From an uncultured Sutterella sp. (GTDB lineage Bacteria; Pseudomonadota; Gammaproteobacteria; Burkholderiales; Burkholderiaceae_F), in NCBI GenBank assembly GCA_900544255.1, contig UQUM01000008.1, forward strand, positions 8,168 to 72,167: a DNA stretch of 64,000 nt, read 5' to 3'. Within the stretch, counting starts at the first letter, position 1; each line of letters starts with the position of its first letter. The notes beneath the pieces were generated by a model that searched no databases, was not told the origin of the DNA, and saw nothing but the letters and a program-made list of their open reading frames with translations. Below, piece after piece: positions 8,615-17,380 of this stretch. A program made the position numbers and the translations under genes.

Positions 8615-8777
8615 GCCGTGCACAACCCATAAGCTTCAACCTGGCAGGTTGCCGCTTTTACAATGATTTTTAATGGAAATTTCCGATCTTTCTTACTATG
8701 CACCCCTAATAATGTCTGACGGAACTTACCGCCGCTACCGTTTCTGATGCCAATTTCGATCACATGACACGATATCC

Positions 8778-9977
8778 TCAAAGCATCAGCTGACGTCGAA
8801 CATTCTCTGCATGTTCCGCCTTAATCCGCGCCAACAACACCGGGTCCTCGATCAATCGTAACGCCGTCGCCGCCAGCACCTCGGCGCCCAGTCCAATGGA
8901 CGCCAACCCCAATTCAGAACACGCCGCCTTTTTAAAATCCTCGCTGTGCCCCGCAATCGGCGTTGCGCTGATACGGATATGAGGCTGAATGGTCGGAATC
9001 ACCTGACTGACGTTCCCGACGTCTGAAGACCCTGTGCTTTTCTTTTCCGACACAGGTTCCGCCGTTTCGCCCAACTTCGCCAATTCTTCAGCGTAGACCG
9101 CATCAAAAGAAGGCGTCGGCACCGTGTTGTCTACCTGGTTCTGACTGGGCTTCATTGACCCGGTAGCCCCCGTTGCCATCGCAGCGCCTTCGACGATCGC
9201 CGCGACCTTTCGTTTCACCTCATCCAACGTCGGCACCGTCGCCGCCCGCAGGTAGAACTTCGCAGCGGCATAATCGGGTACCACGTTGGGGGCGGTGCCG
9301 CCGTTCGTGATGATGCCGTGAATCCGAACGTCGGGCGTCAGATGCTGCCGCAGGGCGTTAATCGAGTTGTAGACCTGAATGAGCGCATCCAAGGCATTGA
9401 TTCCCTTTTCCGGAGCGCTTGCCGCGTGCGACGCCCGACCGTGAAATTCAATGTCGACCGGCGCACACGCGAGCGACTTCCCCGTCAGTTCGTGGCCCCG
9501 CTGACTCGGATGCACGCAGAGCGCTGCGTCGACGTCCTTGAAAAAGCCTTCGCGCACGAAACTTCCCTTGGCGCTCCCGTTTTCCCCGCCCTCTTCACCC
9601 GGGGTACCGTAAACGCGGACTTCGCCTCCGACCTCATCGATGACGGCCTTTAACGCCGTCCCGGCAAGCGAACTCGTCGCGCCGAAGAGGTTATGTCCGC
9701 ACGCGTGCCCGATCCCGGCGAGTGCGTCGTATTCCGCGAGAAACACGATGACGGGCCCGGGCTTCGCGCTTTTATAAACCGCAGTAAACCCCGTGGGGTG
9801 GCCGGCCACATCTTTCGTGACCGTGAAACCATCGTCTGCCAACAGTTTCGTCAGTGTCTCCTGCGCAAAGTACTCATGGTTGCTCGTCTCGGGATGCGCG
9901 TGAATCGCGAGCGCCGCCTGTTGGTAGACTGCCAAGCGCTCTGCTACCTTGTCGTGAATCGTTTGCCGTACCGTCAT
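8778..9977 (-). CDS. M20-family amidohydrolase (AbgB/M20D-like)
   Basis: A 399-residue zinc peptidase/amidohydrolase of the M20D group, which hydrolyses N-acyl amino acids or p-aminobenzoyl-glutamate-type conjugates. The metal-binding blocks are FLAEYDALAGIGHACGHN (about 79-96) and GTPGEEGGENGSAKG, containing the catalytic Glu pair. The dimerisation domain includes HGRASHAASAPEKGINALDA, and the final metal ligand block is PIAGHSEDF. No signal peptide is present, so it acts in the cytosol. AAAGGA precedes the ATG at 9977. The stop codon of a MetQ-like lipoprotein gene lies 70 bases upstream on the same strand, suggesting that uptake and hydrolysis are coupled; the substrate is unknown. Confidence 0.88.
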   Translation of the reverse strand: MTVRQTIHDKVAERLAVYQQAALAIHAHPETSNHEYFAQETLTKLLADDGFTVTKDVAGHPTGFTAVYKSAKPGPVIVFLAEYDALAGIGHACGHNLFGATSSLAGTALKAVIDEVGGEVRVYGTPGEEGGENGSAKGSFVREGFFKDVDAALCVHPSQRGHELTGKSLACAPVDIEFHGRASHAASAPEKGINALDALIQVYNSINALRQHLTPDVRIHGIITNGGTAPNVVPDYAAAKFYLRAATVPTLDEVKRKVAAIVEGAAMATGATGSMKPSQNQVDNTVPTPSFDAVYAEELAKLGETAEPVSEKKSTGSSDVGNVSQVIPTIQPHIRISATPIAGHSEDFKKAACSELGLASIGLGAEVLAATALRLIEDPVLLARIKAEHAENVRRQLML

Positions 9978-10047
9978 CGTTCTGTCCTTTTGAGTTTATC
10001 CGTCCTTCTCCGTCAGCCGGAGACACCCCCCGGCCGAACGGCCGCGC

Positions 10048-10914
10048 TTACTTCAACTTGTAGTCCGCAGCGCCCGCCCACGCCGGAATATAGGCACCTT
10101 TGTAACAGTCCTTCAGCGTCTGGGCAACGTTCTGAGCGTTATAGGCCTTCACCACCTTCAGGTAGTCCGGATTCTTCACGTCCGCGTCACGCGCCACGAT
10201 GACGTTCACGAGACGCGAAAAGTACGGGTTCGTCTTCGGATCGACGTTTTCGGAGTAGATGGAATCCTTGTAGGGATCCAACTTCGCCGTGAAAGCGTTC
10301 CCGCCATTGATGACGGCCGCCGCGACGTCGGGAAGGAGATTTGCGAGCATGCCGGACTCGGCTTCCACGATTTCAATCTTGACGTTGTACTTCGTGATGT
10401 CGGTTTTGTTGGGGACGTAACCCTTCGCGGGATCGAGTTCAATAAGGCCCGCCGCTTCCAAAAGCTTCAGCGCCCGGCCGCCGTTCGTGAGGTCGGCGGG
10501 GATTGCAATCTTGTCGCCGTCCTTGATGTCTTCCAACTTCGAAATCTTCGCCTTGTTATTGAAGATTCGCAGGGGCGTCACCACCGTGTCCCCGATCGCC
10601 GTCACCTTGTAGCCGTTGCGTTTCACGTCGTTGGCGAGGTAAGCCTTGTGCTGAAAGGCGTTCAAGTCAATTTCCTTATCGGCCAAAGCGCGGTTCGGGG
10701 TCGCGTAGTCCGAGTATTTGACGAGTTCCACGCGGAGTTTGTCTGCGGCGAGGTTTTCGTTCACCGTATCCCACTGCACGTTGTATTCGCCGACGACACC
10801 GACCTTGATGACTTTAACGTCGGACTTCGCGTCATCTCCGCACCCCGTCAGTCCGAGGGAGAAAACGCCGGCCGCCGCGAGCAAAATAACGGATTTTTTG
10901 AACTGAATCGACAT
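10048..10914 (-). CDS. metQ: MetQ/NlpA-family substrate-binding lipoprotein
   Basis: A 288-residue periplasmic lipoprotein of the NlpA/MetQ family, the binding component of methionine-type ABC importers. The start at 10914 is chosen because it gives a signal peptide MSIQFKKSVILLAAAG ending in the lipobox LTGC, with Cys at about 25. The 37 upstream in-frame codons carry no signal. Family blocks are VIKVGVVGEYNVQWDTV, ALADKEIDLNAFQHKAYL and KDGDKIAIPADLTNGGRALKLLEAAGLI. The cognate ATPase and permease (metN, metI) are absent from the window; the only neighbouring ABC gene is a truncated polar-amino-acid-type ATPase. It is followed by an M20 amidohydrolase, so the ligand may not be methionine. 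Confidence 0.85.
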   Translation of the reverse strand: MSIQFKKSVILLAAAGVFSLGLTGCGDDAKSDVKVIKVGVVGEYNVQWDTVNENLAADKLRVELVKYSDYATPNRALADKEIDLNAFQHKAYLANDVKRNGYKVTAIGDTVVTPLRIFNNKAKISKLEDIKDGDKIAIPADLTNGGRALKLLEAAGLIELDPAKGYVPNKTDITKYNVKIEIVEAESGMLANLLPDVAAAVINGGNAFTAKLDPYKDSIYSENVDPKTNPYFSRLVNVIVARDADVKNPDYLKVVKAYNAQNVAQTLKDCYKGAYIPAWAGAADYKLK

Positions 10915-11257
10915 TGTGAGATTCCTGTTAATTGTATGGAAATAGGGAGAATTTGAGTTCGAAGAACGTGACGGACATCCGCCGTCAAGCTCAGAGAAGA
11001 AGCGGCACCGCCGCAGAAAATTCAACGCGTATCAGAAGCGCTGCGGTGTGCGGCTCAGAGCGAGCGGCACATTCGCATGGAGCGCACGTTGCGTGCGTTC
11101 GGGCGGATTGTCTGACGGTTGAAGGGCATGATGTTCGTATCGCTGAAAGTTGGTGCCGAACTCAAGACGGTTCGGCTTCACGGAAAGAACGATAGCGCAG
11201 AATGCCGATCGCCATTGAGGTAATACCGCAAACTTTCTGCATTCCGCGCTAAATCCC
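10915..11257. other. gap upstream of metQ and of the truncated ATPase
   Basis: No gene is seen. It must contain the metQ promoter (minus strand), but no clear -35/-10 pair was found. One inverted repeat, GCCGAAC with GTTCGGC around 11156-11177, could form a 7-bp hairpin. Confidence 0.4.
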
Positions 11258-11902
11258 GTGAGCCCTGTGTTTTCAGGGGCTACGGCATCCCGCTTAGGGA
11301 ACATCACCTGCGTTTTTTCCGCTAAGACGGGAAACTCGAAGAAGCCCTCCTACTCGGTAACCGCCAAGCAACGCAGCCGCATCGGCATGGTCTTTCAGAG
11401 CTTCAACCTCTTTCCCCATATGACGGTGCTTGAAAACGTCATGGAAGTTCCGGTACACGTGCACGGGGAAAATCCCGACATCGTGCGCGAGCGCGCCTTG
11501 AACCTTCTCGCGCGCGTGGGGCTAGCTGAAAAAGCTAACAAATACCCCAAGCGCCTTTCGGGCGGCCAGCAGCAGCGCGTTTCGATTGCTCGCGCCCTCT
11601 GCATCAAACCGGATCTCCTCCTTTTTGACGAACCCACGTCGGCCCTTGATCCGCAGTTGGTGGACGAAGTTCTCGGAGTCATCCGGCAGATCGCCGACGA
11701 CGGCTTCACGATGGTGGTCGTCATGCACGAAATTCCCTTTACGCGCGAAGTCGCGGACTGGGTCGTTTTCATGGCGGACGGCGTCGTCGTTGAGCAGGGT
11801 AAACCCAAGGACGTGCTCGTGCATCCCAAGAAAGACCGCACGAAAGAATTCTTAAAGCGCTACCTCGCACAGGCAGCGGAAACGTCCGGACAAGCGGCCT
11901 GA
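11258..11902 (+). pseudogene. 5'-truncated polar amino acid ABC transporter ATPase
   Basis: From about 11370 the frame reads as the C-terminal two thirds of a GlnQ/HisP-type ATPase: RIGMVFQSFNLFPHMTVLENV (Q-loop), LSGGQQQRVSIARAL (signature), LLLFDEPTSALDP (Walker B), and the H-loop VVVMHEIPF. The first 37 residues of the open frame show no similarity to the family. The Walker A segment GPSGSGKST and the roughly 70 residues that should precede the Q-loop are missing in all three plus frames upstream. Without a P-loop the protein could not bind ATP normally, so this is called a decayed gene. No permease or binding-protein gene of the same system is adjacent. A good terminator follows. Confidence 0.75.
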
Positions 11903-11935
11903 CGGCGTCTTTGAATCGGTTGACATCACCTCGGT

Positions 11936-11973
11936 GGGGCTTTCCTGCCGGGGTGAGTTTTTATGCGCGGAGG
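11936..11973 (+). terminator. intrinsic terminator after ATPase remnant
   Basis: TCACCTCGG (11936-11944) pairs with CCGGGGTGA (11958-11966), one G-T pair included, and is followed by GTTTTTAT. Confidence 0.65.
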
Positions 11974-12055
11974 TTTTGTTGGAAATTTGCAAACGACAGG
12001 TGTACCCCAACTGAAACACCTGCTTCGACGCCATGAAATTCAGTGCACTGAAAAC

Positions 12056-12085
12056 TTGACAAAAGGTGCTGGGGGGGGGTATCGT
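12056..12085 (+). promoter_or_regulatory. promoter with poly-G spacer, likely phase-variable
   Basis: A perfect -35 TTGACA (12056-12061) is followed by a spacer that ends in nine consecutive G (12071-12079) and then TATCGT (12080-12085) as a probable -10. The spacer is 18 bases with nine G; loss of one G would give the optimal 17. Slipped-strand changes in such a tract alter promoter strength, as in Neisseria porA and opc. The downstream gene encodes an autotransporter, a usual target of phase variation. The -10 match is only 4 of 6, so promoter assignment is an inference. Confidence 0.6.
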
Positions 12086-12130
12086 AAGACGACGATTATG
12101 ATTTTCAATCGTAATTCGTAGCTTATTTAG

Positions 12131-12151
12131 GTTGCGCTTATCACGCGCAAC
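12131..12151 (+). promoter_or_regulatory. hairpin in autotransporter 5' leader
   Basis: GTTGCGC (12131-12137) and GCGCAAC (12145-12151) form a 7-bp perfect stem with loop TTATCAC, 24 bases before the start codon. It could affect mRNA stability or ribosome access. Function is not known. Confidence 0.4.
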
Positions 12152-12175
12152 GTTTTATACAGCATGGGAGCTACC

Positions 12176-14326
12176 ATGAATTCTCGAACCGTACTCAATC
12201 AAGCTATAGTCGCAGCCGTCGCCTTACTTTCTTATCAAGGTACATTCGCTGCTGATGCAGAAAATATCCATACAGAATCTTCCTTCAGCGATGGTCTTTC
12301 TTATGAATCATCCACGCATCGCTTTACGGCTGAGAACATCGTTTTTGACAATGTCACCACTGGCGACACAATTTTGGCTAGTAAGGCCGGAAAAGTTTAT
12401 GTTGGCGGCGATAACACTAAAACTATTACGATCACCAACTCAAATGCTAAAGGCTATGACGCTGTATCAGCTTTTGCTAAAGGCGCAACTGGGAATTTTG
12501 TTAAGATTCAAGCATCAGATAGCATAAACATTAAATCGGCGACTTGTGGGATTTGGGGACAATCCAACAACGATCAAACTACTCGTGACGAAAATTCAAG
12601 CCTTGTGTCTCTTTCAGCAAAAAACATCAGCATCGAGGCCAAAAAACAAGCTATTGCTGCATATTCCAATAGTCGAGTAGATATCGAAGGTGAAAATATT
12701 TATCTTTCATCTGAAGGATCTACATTGATCGAAACCCGCGGAAATGCCGTCGTCAATATAAACGCCAACGGTACAGCTAAAAAGGTCATCCTTAAGGGTA
12801 ACTTAGCTTTTTCTACCCCAGGGAACAAAGACAATAGTGGCGCCAAGATTAATTCTTACGTTACCATCAATTTAGCGGGCGCAGATTCTTCGTGGGAAGG
12901 CTCTGTAGTTCGCTCCTATCCCGATTATCTGAAAGACCAAACGGATAAACTGTCGGTTACAGGATTGAAGTTGAGCCTGTCCGACGGAGCTCAGTGGACT
13001 CCGTCTAAAGTCACTTCTACGGCAGAATCCGCGGAAAAAGATGGCGTCACATGGATCCAATATGGTGACGCCCAAAACATCAACTCGCTTACTCTGAGTA
13101 ATGGCGTCATCAATTTAAACGACGCATCACAAACGCTGGTAGTTGAAAAGATCGCAGGTACTGGGGGCACAATTAACATTGCCGCAACAACTAACGACGG
13201 CACAAGCCTCAATACAGCTACCTTGAAAGCTACAAACGGTACAGTTGAAAAACTCAACGTATCATTAACCGGCATTGACGCGGACGACATTTCCGATGCT
13301 AATTCTGCGCTTGCTTCTGCTGCAGGCGCCGTGTCCGCCGGCACTTCTAAGACTATCGTCACCATTAAAGAAGGTGCGGTAAACGGTGCGATTACGGCCG
13401 ACACCACCGGCGGCACCGTCAAAAGCGTAACGACAACGGAAAACACCAAACTCACCGCCTTCAACTCCGTCTCTGCCATGGCAACGATGGCTTGGCGCCA
13501 CGACATGAACGACCTCACGAAGCGTATGGGTGAACTGCGCGACAGCCCCGAAGGCATCGGCAGCTGGGTTCGCTTCTACGGTTCTGAGCAGGAATACGGC
13601 CGTCAAAACGTGACGAGCAAGAGCACGTCCGTACAGTTGGGTTCCGACTACGACATCGGCAGCGGCTGGAAGGTGGGCGGCACCTTCACCTACACCGACG
13701 GAACGTCCAAGTATGACAACGGCAGTTCCGACAACAAGGCCTACGGCGTTGCGGCGTACGGCTCCTGGCTCGCCGACAACGGTGCGTTCGTCGACTTGAT
13801 CGGCAAATACAGCCGCCTTTCGAGCGACTTTGAATTGAGTTCGATGGACGGCAAATCGAAGAACAACGCTCTCTCCACGAGCGTTGAAGCCGGTTGGCAT
13901 ATTCCCTTTGCCGAACTCGCCTTCGTCGAACCGCAGGCGGAATTGACCTACGGCGTCGTGTTGGGCGACGACTTCACCACCTCCAACGGTGTGAAGATCA
14001 GTCAGGAAGACACCGAAGCCCTGATCGGCCGCTTGGGCGTGCGTACGGGCTTCCACTTCCCCAACAAGAAGGGAACGGTCTACGCCCGCGCATCCGTCCT
14101 GCATGACTTCAAGGGTGAATCCGAATTCACCGCAAGTCTCGTTGACGACGCCTCAGTGCGCTCCACGATGAAGGACGACATCGGCGGCACGTATTACGAA
14201 ATCGGCGTCGGTGCCAACTTCAACTGGACCGACAACGCCTACTCCTACGTTGACCTCGAAAAGCAGAACGGCGGCGACGTGAAGGAAAACTGGCGTTGGA
14301 ACGTCGGTTTCCGCTACGTCTGGTGA
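12176..14326 (+). CDS. autotransporter outer membrane protein
   Basis: A 716-residue type V secretion protein. The ATG at 12176 is preferred over the in-frame ATG at 12164 because GGGAG sits 6 bases before it. A Sec signal peptide covers about residues 1-26. The passenger (about 27-400) is rich in Asn, Thr, Ser and short beta-repeats such as SVTGLKLSLSDG, consistent with a beta-helix. The C-terminal part, from about GIGSWVRFYGSEQEYG, is the 12-strand autotransporter barrel ending in aromatic WRWNVGFRYVW. Base composition changes within the gene: the passenger half is distinctly AT-richer than the barrel half, which suggests recombination or exchange of passengers. Surface exposure and an adhesive role are inferences. 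Expression is probably switched by the upstream G-tract. Confidence 0.88.
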   Translation: MNSRTVLNQAIVAAVALLSYQGTFAADAENIHTESSFSDGLSYESSTHRFTAENIVFDNVTTGDTILASKAGKVYVGGDNTKTITITNSNAKGYDAVSAFAKGATGNFVKIQASDSINIKSATCGIWGQSNNDQTTRDENSSLVSLSAKNISIEAKKQAIAAYSNSRVDIEGENIYLSSEGSTLIETRGNAVVNINANGTAKKVILKGNLAFSTPGNKDNSGAKINSYVTINLAGADSSWEGSVVRSYPDYLKDQTDKLSVTGLKLSLSDGAQWTPSKVTSTAESAEKDGVTWIQYGDAQNINSLTLSNGVINLNDASQTLVVEKIAGTGGTINIAATTNDGTSLNTATLKATNGTVEKLNVSLTGIDADDISDANSALASAAGAVSAGTSKTIVTIKEGAVNGAITADTTGGTVKSVTTTENTKLTAFNSVSAMATMAWRHDMNDLTKRMGELRDSPEGIGSWVRFYGSEQEYGRQNVTSKSTSVQLGSDYDIGSGWKVGGTFTYTDGTSKYDNGSSDNKAYGVAAYGSWLADNGAFVDLIGKYSRLSSDFELSSMDGKSKNNALSTSVEAGWHIPFAELAFVEPQAELTYGVVLGDDFTTSNGVKISQEDTEALIGRLGVRTGFHFPNKKGTVYARASVLHDFKGESEFTASLVDDASVRSTMKDDIGGTYYEIGVGANFNWTDNAYSYVDLEKQNGGDVKENWRWNVGFRYVW

Positions 14327-14350
14327 CGGCATTGACTGACGCGTAAAAGG

Positions 14351-14387
14351 CGGGGTGCCGGGAACTGAAGCGGCACCCCGTTTTTTT
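14351..14387 (+). terminator. intrinsic terminator of autotransporter gene
   Basis: CGGGGTGCCG (14351-14360) and CGGCACCCCG (14371-14380) form a perfect 10-bp stem followed by seven T. Confidence 0.9.
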
Positions 14388-14396
14388 GACACAGCC

Positions 14397-14729
14397 ATGA
14401 AAATCACCTTACCGCCCGAAAAGCGGCAGGCGGCCGTCGACTGCTTTCAAAAAGGTCTGGGGTACAAACGCACGGCCGAAGTAATCGGCGTTTCCGCCTC
14501 CACCGTGCGCGATTGGAAGCGGCTTTGGAATGCCGGCAAGTTTTCCGTCAACCCCATGGTGAGCTCGTTGGGACCGCTCACACCGAGTGAAAAGGAAATC
14601 ATTCGGGACAGACGAATAAAAGGCAACTGCACGGAAGCGATAGCCCGGACGCTCGGACGACCGGCTGCTACCATCGCCAATTTCCTGCATTCTGCTGAAT
14701 TTCTGCCTTTTCTGGCTGATGCCACCTAA
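14397..14729 (+). CDS. small helix-turn-helix protein, transposase-like N-terminus
   Basis: A 110-residue protein starting MKITLPPEKRQAAVDCFQKG. It contains a clear HTH, YKRTAEVIGVSASTVRDWKR at about residues 22-41, like the N-terminal DNA-binding domain of IS3-type transposase OrfA or a resolvase-type HTH_23. A second helical segment, LTPSEKEIIRDRRIKGNC followed by EAIARTLGRPAATIANFL, could be another HTH. It begins 10 bases after the autotransporter terminator. No catalytic DDE part, terminal repeats or second orf are adjacent, so it is either a stand-alone regulator or the front end of a lost insertion sequence. No good ribosome binding site is seen. Confidence 0.5.
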   Translation: MKITLPPEKRQAAVDCFQKGLGYKRTAEVIGVSASTVRDWKRLWNAGKFSVNPMVSSLGPLTPSEKEIIRDRRIKGNCTEAIARTLGRPAATIANFLHSAEFLPFLADAT

Positions 14730-15296
14730 AACCTTTGAAGAAGCCGGTTTCGTTAGCCCTGGCTTCAGACTGTTCGCTACGAACTCTACATAGTCTTCCG
14801 TCATCCTGCATGACGATTTTCCTGTCGTTACCCCGCCAAAAACATCTTTTTGCAGTCAGCATCCAGTAAAATTAACGTCAGCACGGTTGGGACTGGGTCT
14901 AGTCGTCGTTCTGACTCTCATCGTCGGAGCTCCTAAGAGTTCTTCCTATCGGAATGCTTCCGACAGGGCTGAAGAACCGTCAGGCACCGTAAAACCTGAC
15001 GCCAAATACGACGAAAGCCCAGTGGTCGCAACACTGAGCTTCGTCATTTCAACGAGGTTAAAGATGTCTCCAACATTCCCTTCCTCGTGCGAGGGCATTA
15101 TGCCACATATCATCTGCTTCGGCGAAGTAACGTTCAATTTCAATATTGACGGGACGACGCTCCTGCTTCTGATGGTGCTTCTTGTGGTGCTCGGAACGGT
15201 ACTTCTGAAGATTCTGAAGCTCCTTAAGAGCTTCTTCCACTAAGCGGAGAGGTACGGTAGGCAGCTCCGGCAGTTTTGGAGCCGCTGCCAACGTGT
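14730..15296. other. 567-base gap; possible decayed minus-strand gene
   Basis: No intact gene is seen. On the minus strand a Lys/His/Glu-rich reading (15291-15058, with EIERYFAEADDMWHNALA) runs into a second frame after one shift near 15100 (NVGDIFNLVEMTKLSVATTGLSSYLASG, stop near 14946). Together they look like a frameshifted protein remnant, but the upstream start is only a TTG and no family is recognised. Confidence 0.25.
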
Positions 15297-16124
15297 CTAC
15301 TGCCGCGTTGCCGCCTTCATCCTTCTGACATAGTCCGTGAGTTCCCGCGTCATGGCGGGCACATCCCCCAAGTACCGATTGACGATCTGCACCACCGCGG
15401 ATCCCGCAATCACGCCGTCCGCGCCCCCGGCGACGGCCGCCGCAACGTCGTCCGGCGTCGAAATCCCGAACCCCAACAATAAGGGCGCCGCTTTTCTGTC
15501 CCGCAGCTTTTTCACCACGGACTGGGAAAGATGCCCCTTCTTATCCGTACCGGTAATTCCCGCACGCCCCAAGAGATAAACGTAGCCCGTCGAGCGTTCC
15601 GCTATGGCCTCAGCCCTGGCGTCATCGAGTTCAGGCGGCGCAATCGCAATAAGGTGCAGACCGGCAGCCTGCGCCGCCCGATCCCATTCGGGTTCCGCTT
15701 CGCGCATGGCGATGGGTAAGTCTGCAATCAGCACCGCATCTGCCCCGGCTTCGGCCGCCTTTTTGAAGAACACCTCCACGCCGGGGGCCGTCACGAGGTT
15801 GATGTAGACCAAAAGGCCCACCGGGATGTCGGGGTGCTTTGCGCGGATTCGGGCGAGCACCTCAAAACACCCGGCGGTCGTCGCGCCGGAAGCCAACGCC
15901 CGAACGGCAGACGCCTGGATGACGGGCCCGTCGGCGCAAGGGTCAGAAAACGGAATTCCCAATTCCAAGGCGTCTGCGCCCCCGGCAATCAGCGCTTCGA
16001 TCACGACTTCCGACGTCGCCGCGTCGGGGTCGCAGAGATTTACAAAGGGCACGAAGGCCCCCTCACCTTTTTCACGAAGTCCGTCAAACAAGCGGGCCAA
16101 ACGATCGGTACGGTTTTCAGTCAT
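15297..16124 (-). CDS. trpA: tryptophan synthase alpha chain
   Basis: TrpA cleaves indole-3-glycerol phosphate to indole, which passes to TrpB inside the alpha2-beta2 complex. The 275-residue TIM barrel contains FVPFVNLCDPD near the N-terminus, ADALELGIPFSDPCADGPVIQ with the catalytic Glu of the family, AEAGADAVLIADLPI, and the phosphate-binding loops LGRAGITG and LLGFGIST. The second catalytic residue, Asp, is in ADLP. The start overlaps the trpB stop by 8 bases, so the two are translationally coupled. It is the last gene of the trp operon. Confidence 0.97.
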   Translation of the reverse strand: MTENRTDRLARLFDGLREKGEGAFVPFVNLCDPDAATSEVVIEALIAGGADALELGIPFSDPCADGPVIQASAVRALASGATTAGCFEVLARIRAKHPDIPVGLLVYINLVTAPGVEVFFKKAAEAGADAVLIADLPIAMREAEPEWDRAAQAAGLHLIAIAPPELDDARAEAIAERSTGYVYLLGRAGITGTDKKGHLSQSVVKKLRDRKAAPLLLGFGISTPDDVAAAVAGGADGVIAGSAVVQIVNRYLGDVPAMTRELTDYVRRMKAATRQ

Positions 16125-17370
16125 GACGGCCTCCTTCGCTGTCGGTCAATTTCCGGGCAGCGTTAACATCGAGCCGCCCATCGGTAAAGAGCCCCTTTTC
16201 TTCCAAAATCCGGCTCACGGTAAAGATGTCCTTGTCGCCGCGCCCCGAAAGGTTGACGATGAGTTTTTGTTCCTTCTCCGGATTCGCGCGCGCCAATTTC
16301 AAGGCGTACGCCAATGCGTGCGAACTTTCGAGCGCCGGAATGATTCCTTCTCGACGCGAGAGTTCCACAAAGGCCGCAAGCGCTTCATTGTCCGTCACGC
16401 TCACATAGTCCGCACGCCCCACGGACTGCAGGTAGGCGTGTTCAGGCCCCACGGACGGAAAGTCAAGCCCCGCGGAAACGGAATAGGATTCTTCGATCTG
16501 CCCGTCTTCGGTCTGCATGTTGAAGGACCGCGCCCCGAAGAAAATCCCGGGCGTGCCTTTTTCCAGAGTCGCTCCGTGCCGACCGGACGTGAGGCCCTCG
16601 CCCGCGGGTTCGACGCCGATCAATTTCACCCCGATTTCGGGTACAAAGTCCGTAAAAAGTCCGATCGCGTTCGAGCCCCCGCCCACGCAGGCGATGACGG
16701 CGTCGGGCAACCCGCCCTCAACCGCCCGATATTGGCGCTTGGCTTCTTCTCCGATCACTTTCTGAAATTCCCGCACGATCGTCGGGAACGGATGCGGCCC
16801 CGCGGCGGTACCCAACATATAGTGCGTCGTCTCAAAACTCCCGGCCCAATCCCGCAACGCCGCATTGCAGGCTTCTTTCAAGGTGCCGCGTCCTGCGGTG
16901 ACGGGAATGACCTCGGCCCCCATCAATTCCATACGAAACACGTTGGGCTTTTGCCGTTCGACGTCTTTCGCCCCCATGTAAACGCGGCACTGAAATCCCA
17001 TCAGTGCACACGCAAGGGCCGTCGCCACGCCGTGCTGCCCTGCGCCGGTTTCCGCAATGATGCGGGTTTTGCCCATGCGTTTCGCAAGCAGCGCCTGCCC
17101 CAGTACCTGGTTCGTTTTATGCGCCCCGCCGTGCACCAAGTCTTCGCGCTTTAAGTAAATCGTGGTTTTCGTCCCGGCCGTGAGATTACGGCATTTTGTC
17201 AAGGGTGTCGGACGTCCGGCGTAAGTCGTGAGAAGTTCCGCGAGTTCCGACTGAAACGCGGGGTCGTTGCGCGATTTAATAAACGCCGCTTCCAACTGAT
17301 CCAAGGCCGGGATCAAAATTTCCGGCACAAACTGTCCGCCGAAGCGACCGAAATAAGGATTGAGTTTCAT
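16117..17370 (-). CDS. trpB: tryptophan synthase beta chain
   Basis: TrpB joins indole and serine to tryptophan using pyridoxal phosphate. The start at 17370 is chosen for AAAGGAA at correct spacing and for the canonical N-terminus MKLNPYFGRFGGQFVPE; 13 upstream in-frame codons overlap nothing conserved. The PLP lysine lies in REDLVHGGAHKTNQVLGQAL, the phosphate loop is CVGGGSNAIG, and the serine-binding part includes AETGAGQHGVATA. The 417-residue length is slightly above the usual 395-400 because of a longer C-terminal tail. It starts 10 bases after the trpCF stop. Confidence 0.97.
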   Translation of the reverse strand: MKLNPYFGRFGGQFVPEILIPALDQLEAAFIKSRNDPAFQSELAELLTTYAGRPTPLTKCRNLTAGTKTTIYLKREDLVHGGAHKTNQVLGQALLAKRMGKTRIIAETGAGQHGVATALACALMGFQCRVYMGAKDVERQKPNVFRMELMGAEVIPVTAGRGTLKEACNAALRDWAGSFETTHYMLGTAAGPHPFPTIVREFQKVIGEEAKRQYRAVEGGLPDAVIACVGGGSNAIGLFTDFVPEIGVKLIGVEPAGEGLTSGRHGATLEKGTPGIFFGARSFNMQTEDGQIEESYSVSAGLDFPSVGPEHAYLQSVGRADYVSVTDNEALAAFVELSRREGIIPALESSHALAYALKLARANPEKEQKLIVNLSGRGDKDIFTVSRILEEKGLFTDGRLDVNAARKLTDSEGGRHD

Positions 17371-17380
17371 GATGTTCCTT

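Noticed and set aside
15826..17154. 442-codon plus-strand frame over trpA/trpB
   Set aside because: It is a GC-driven shadow of trpB; both trp genes have full motif sets on the minus strand.
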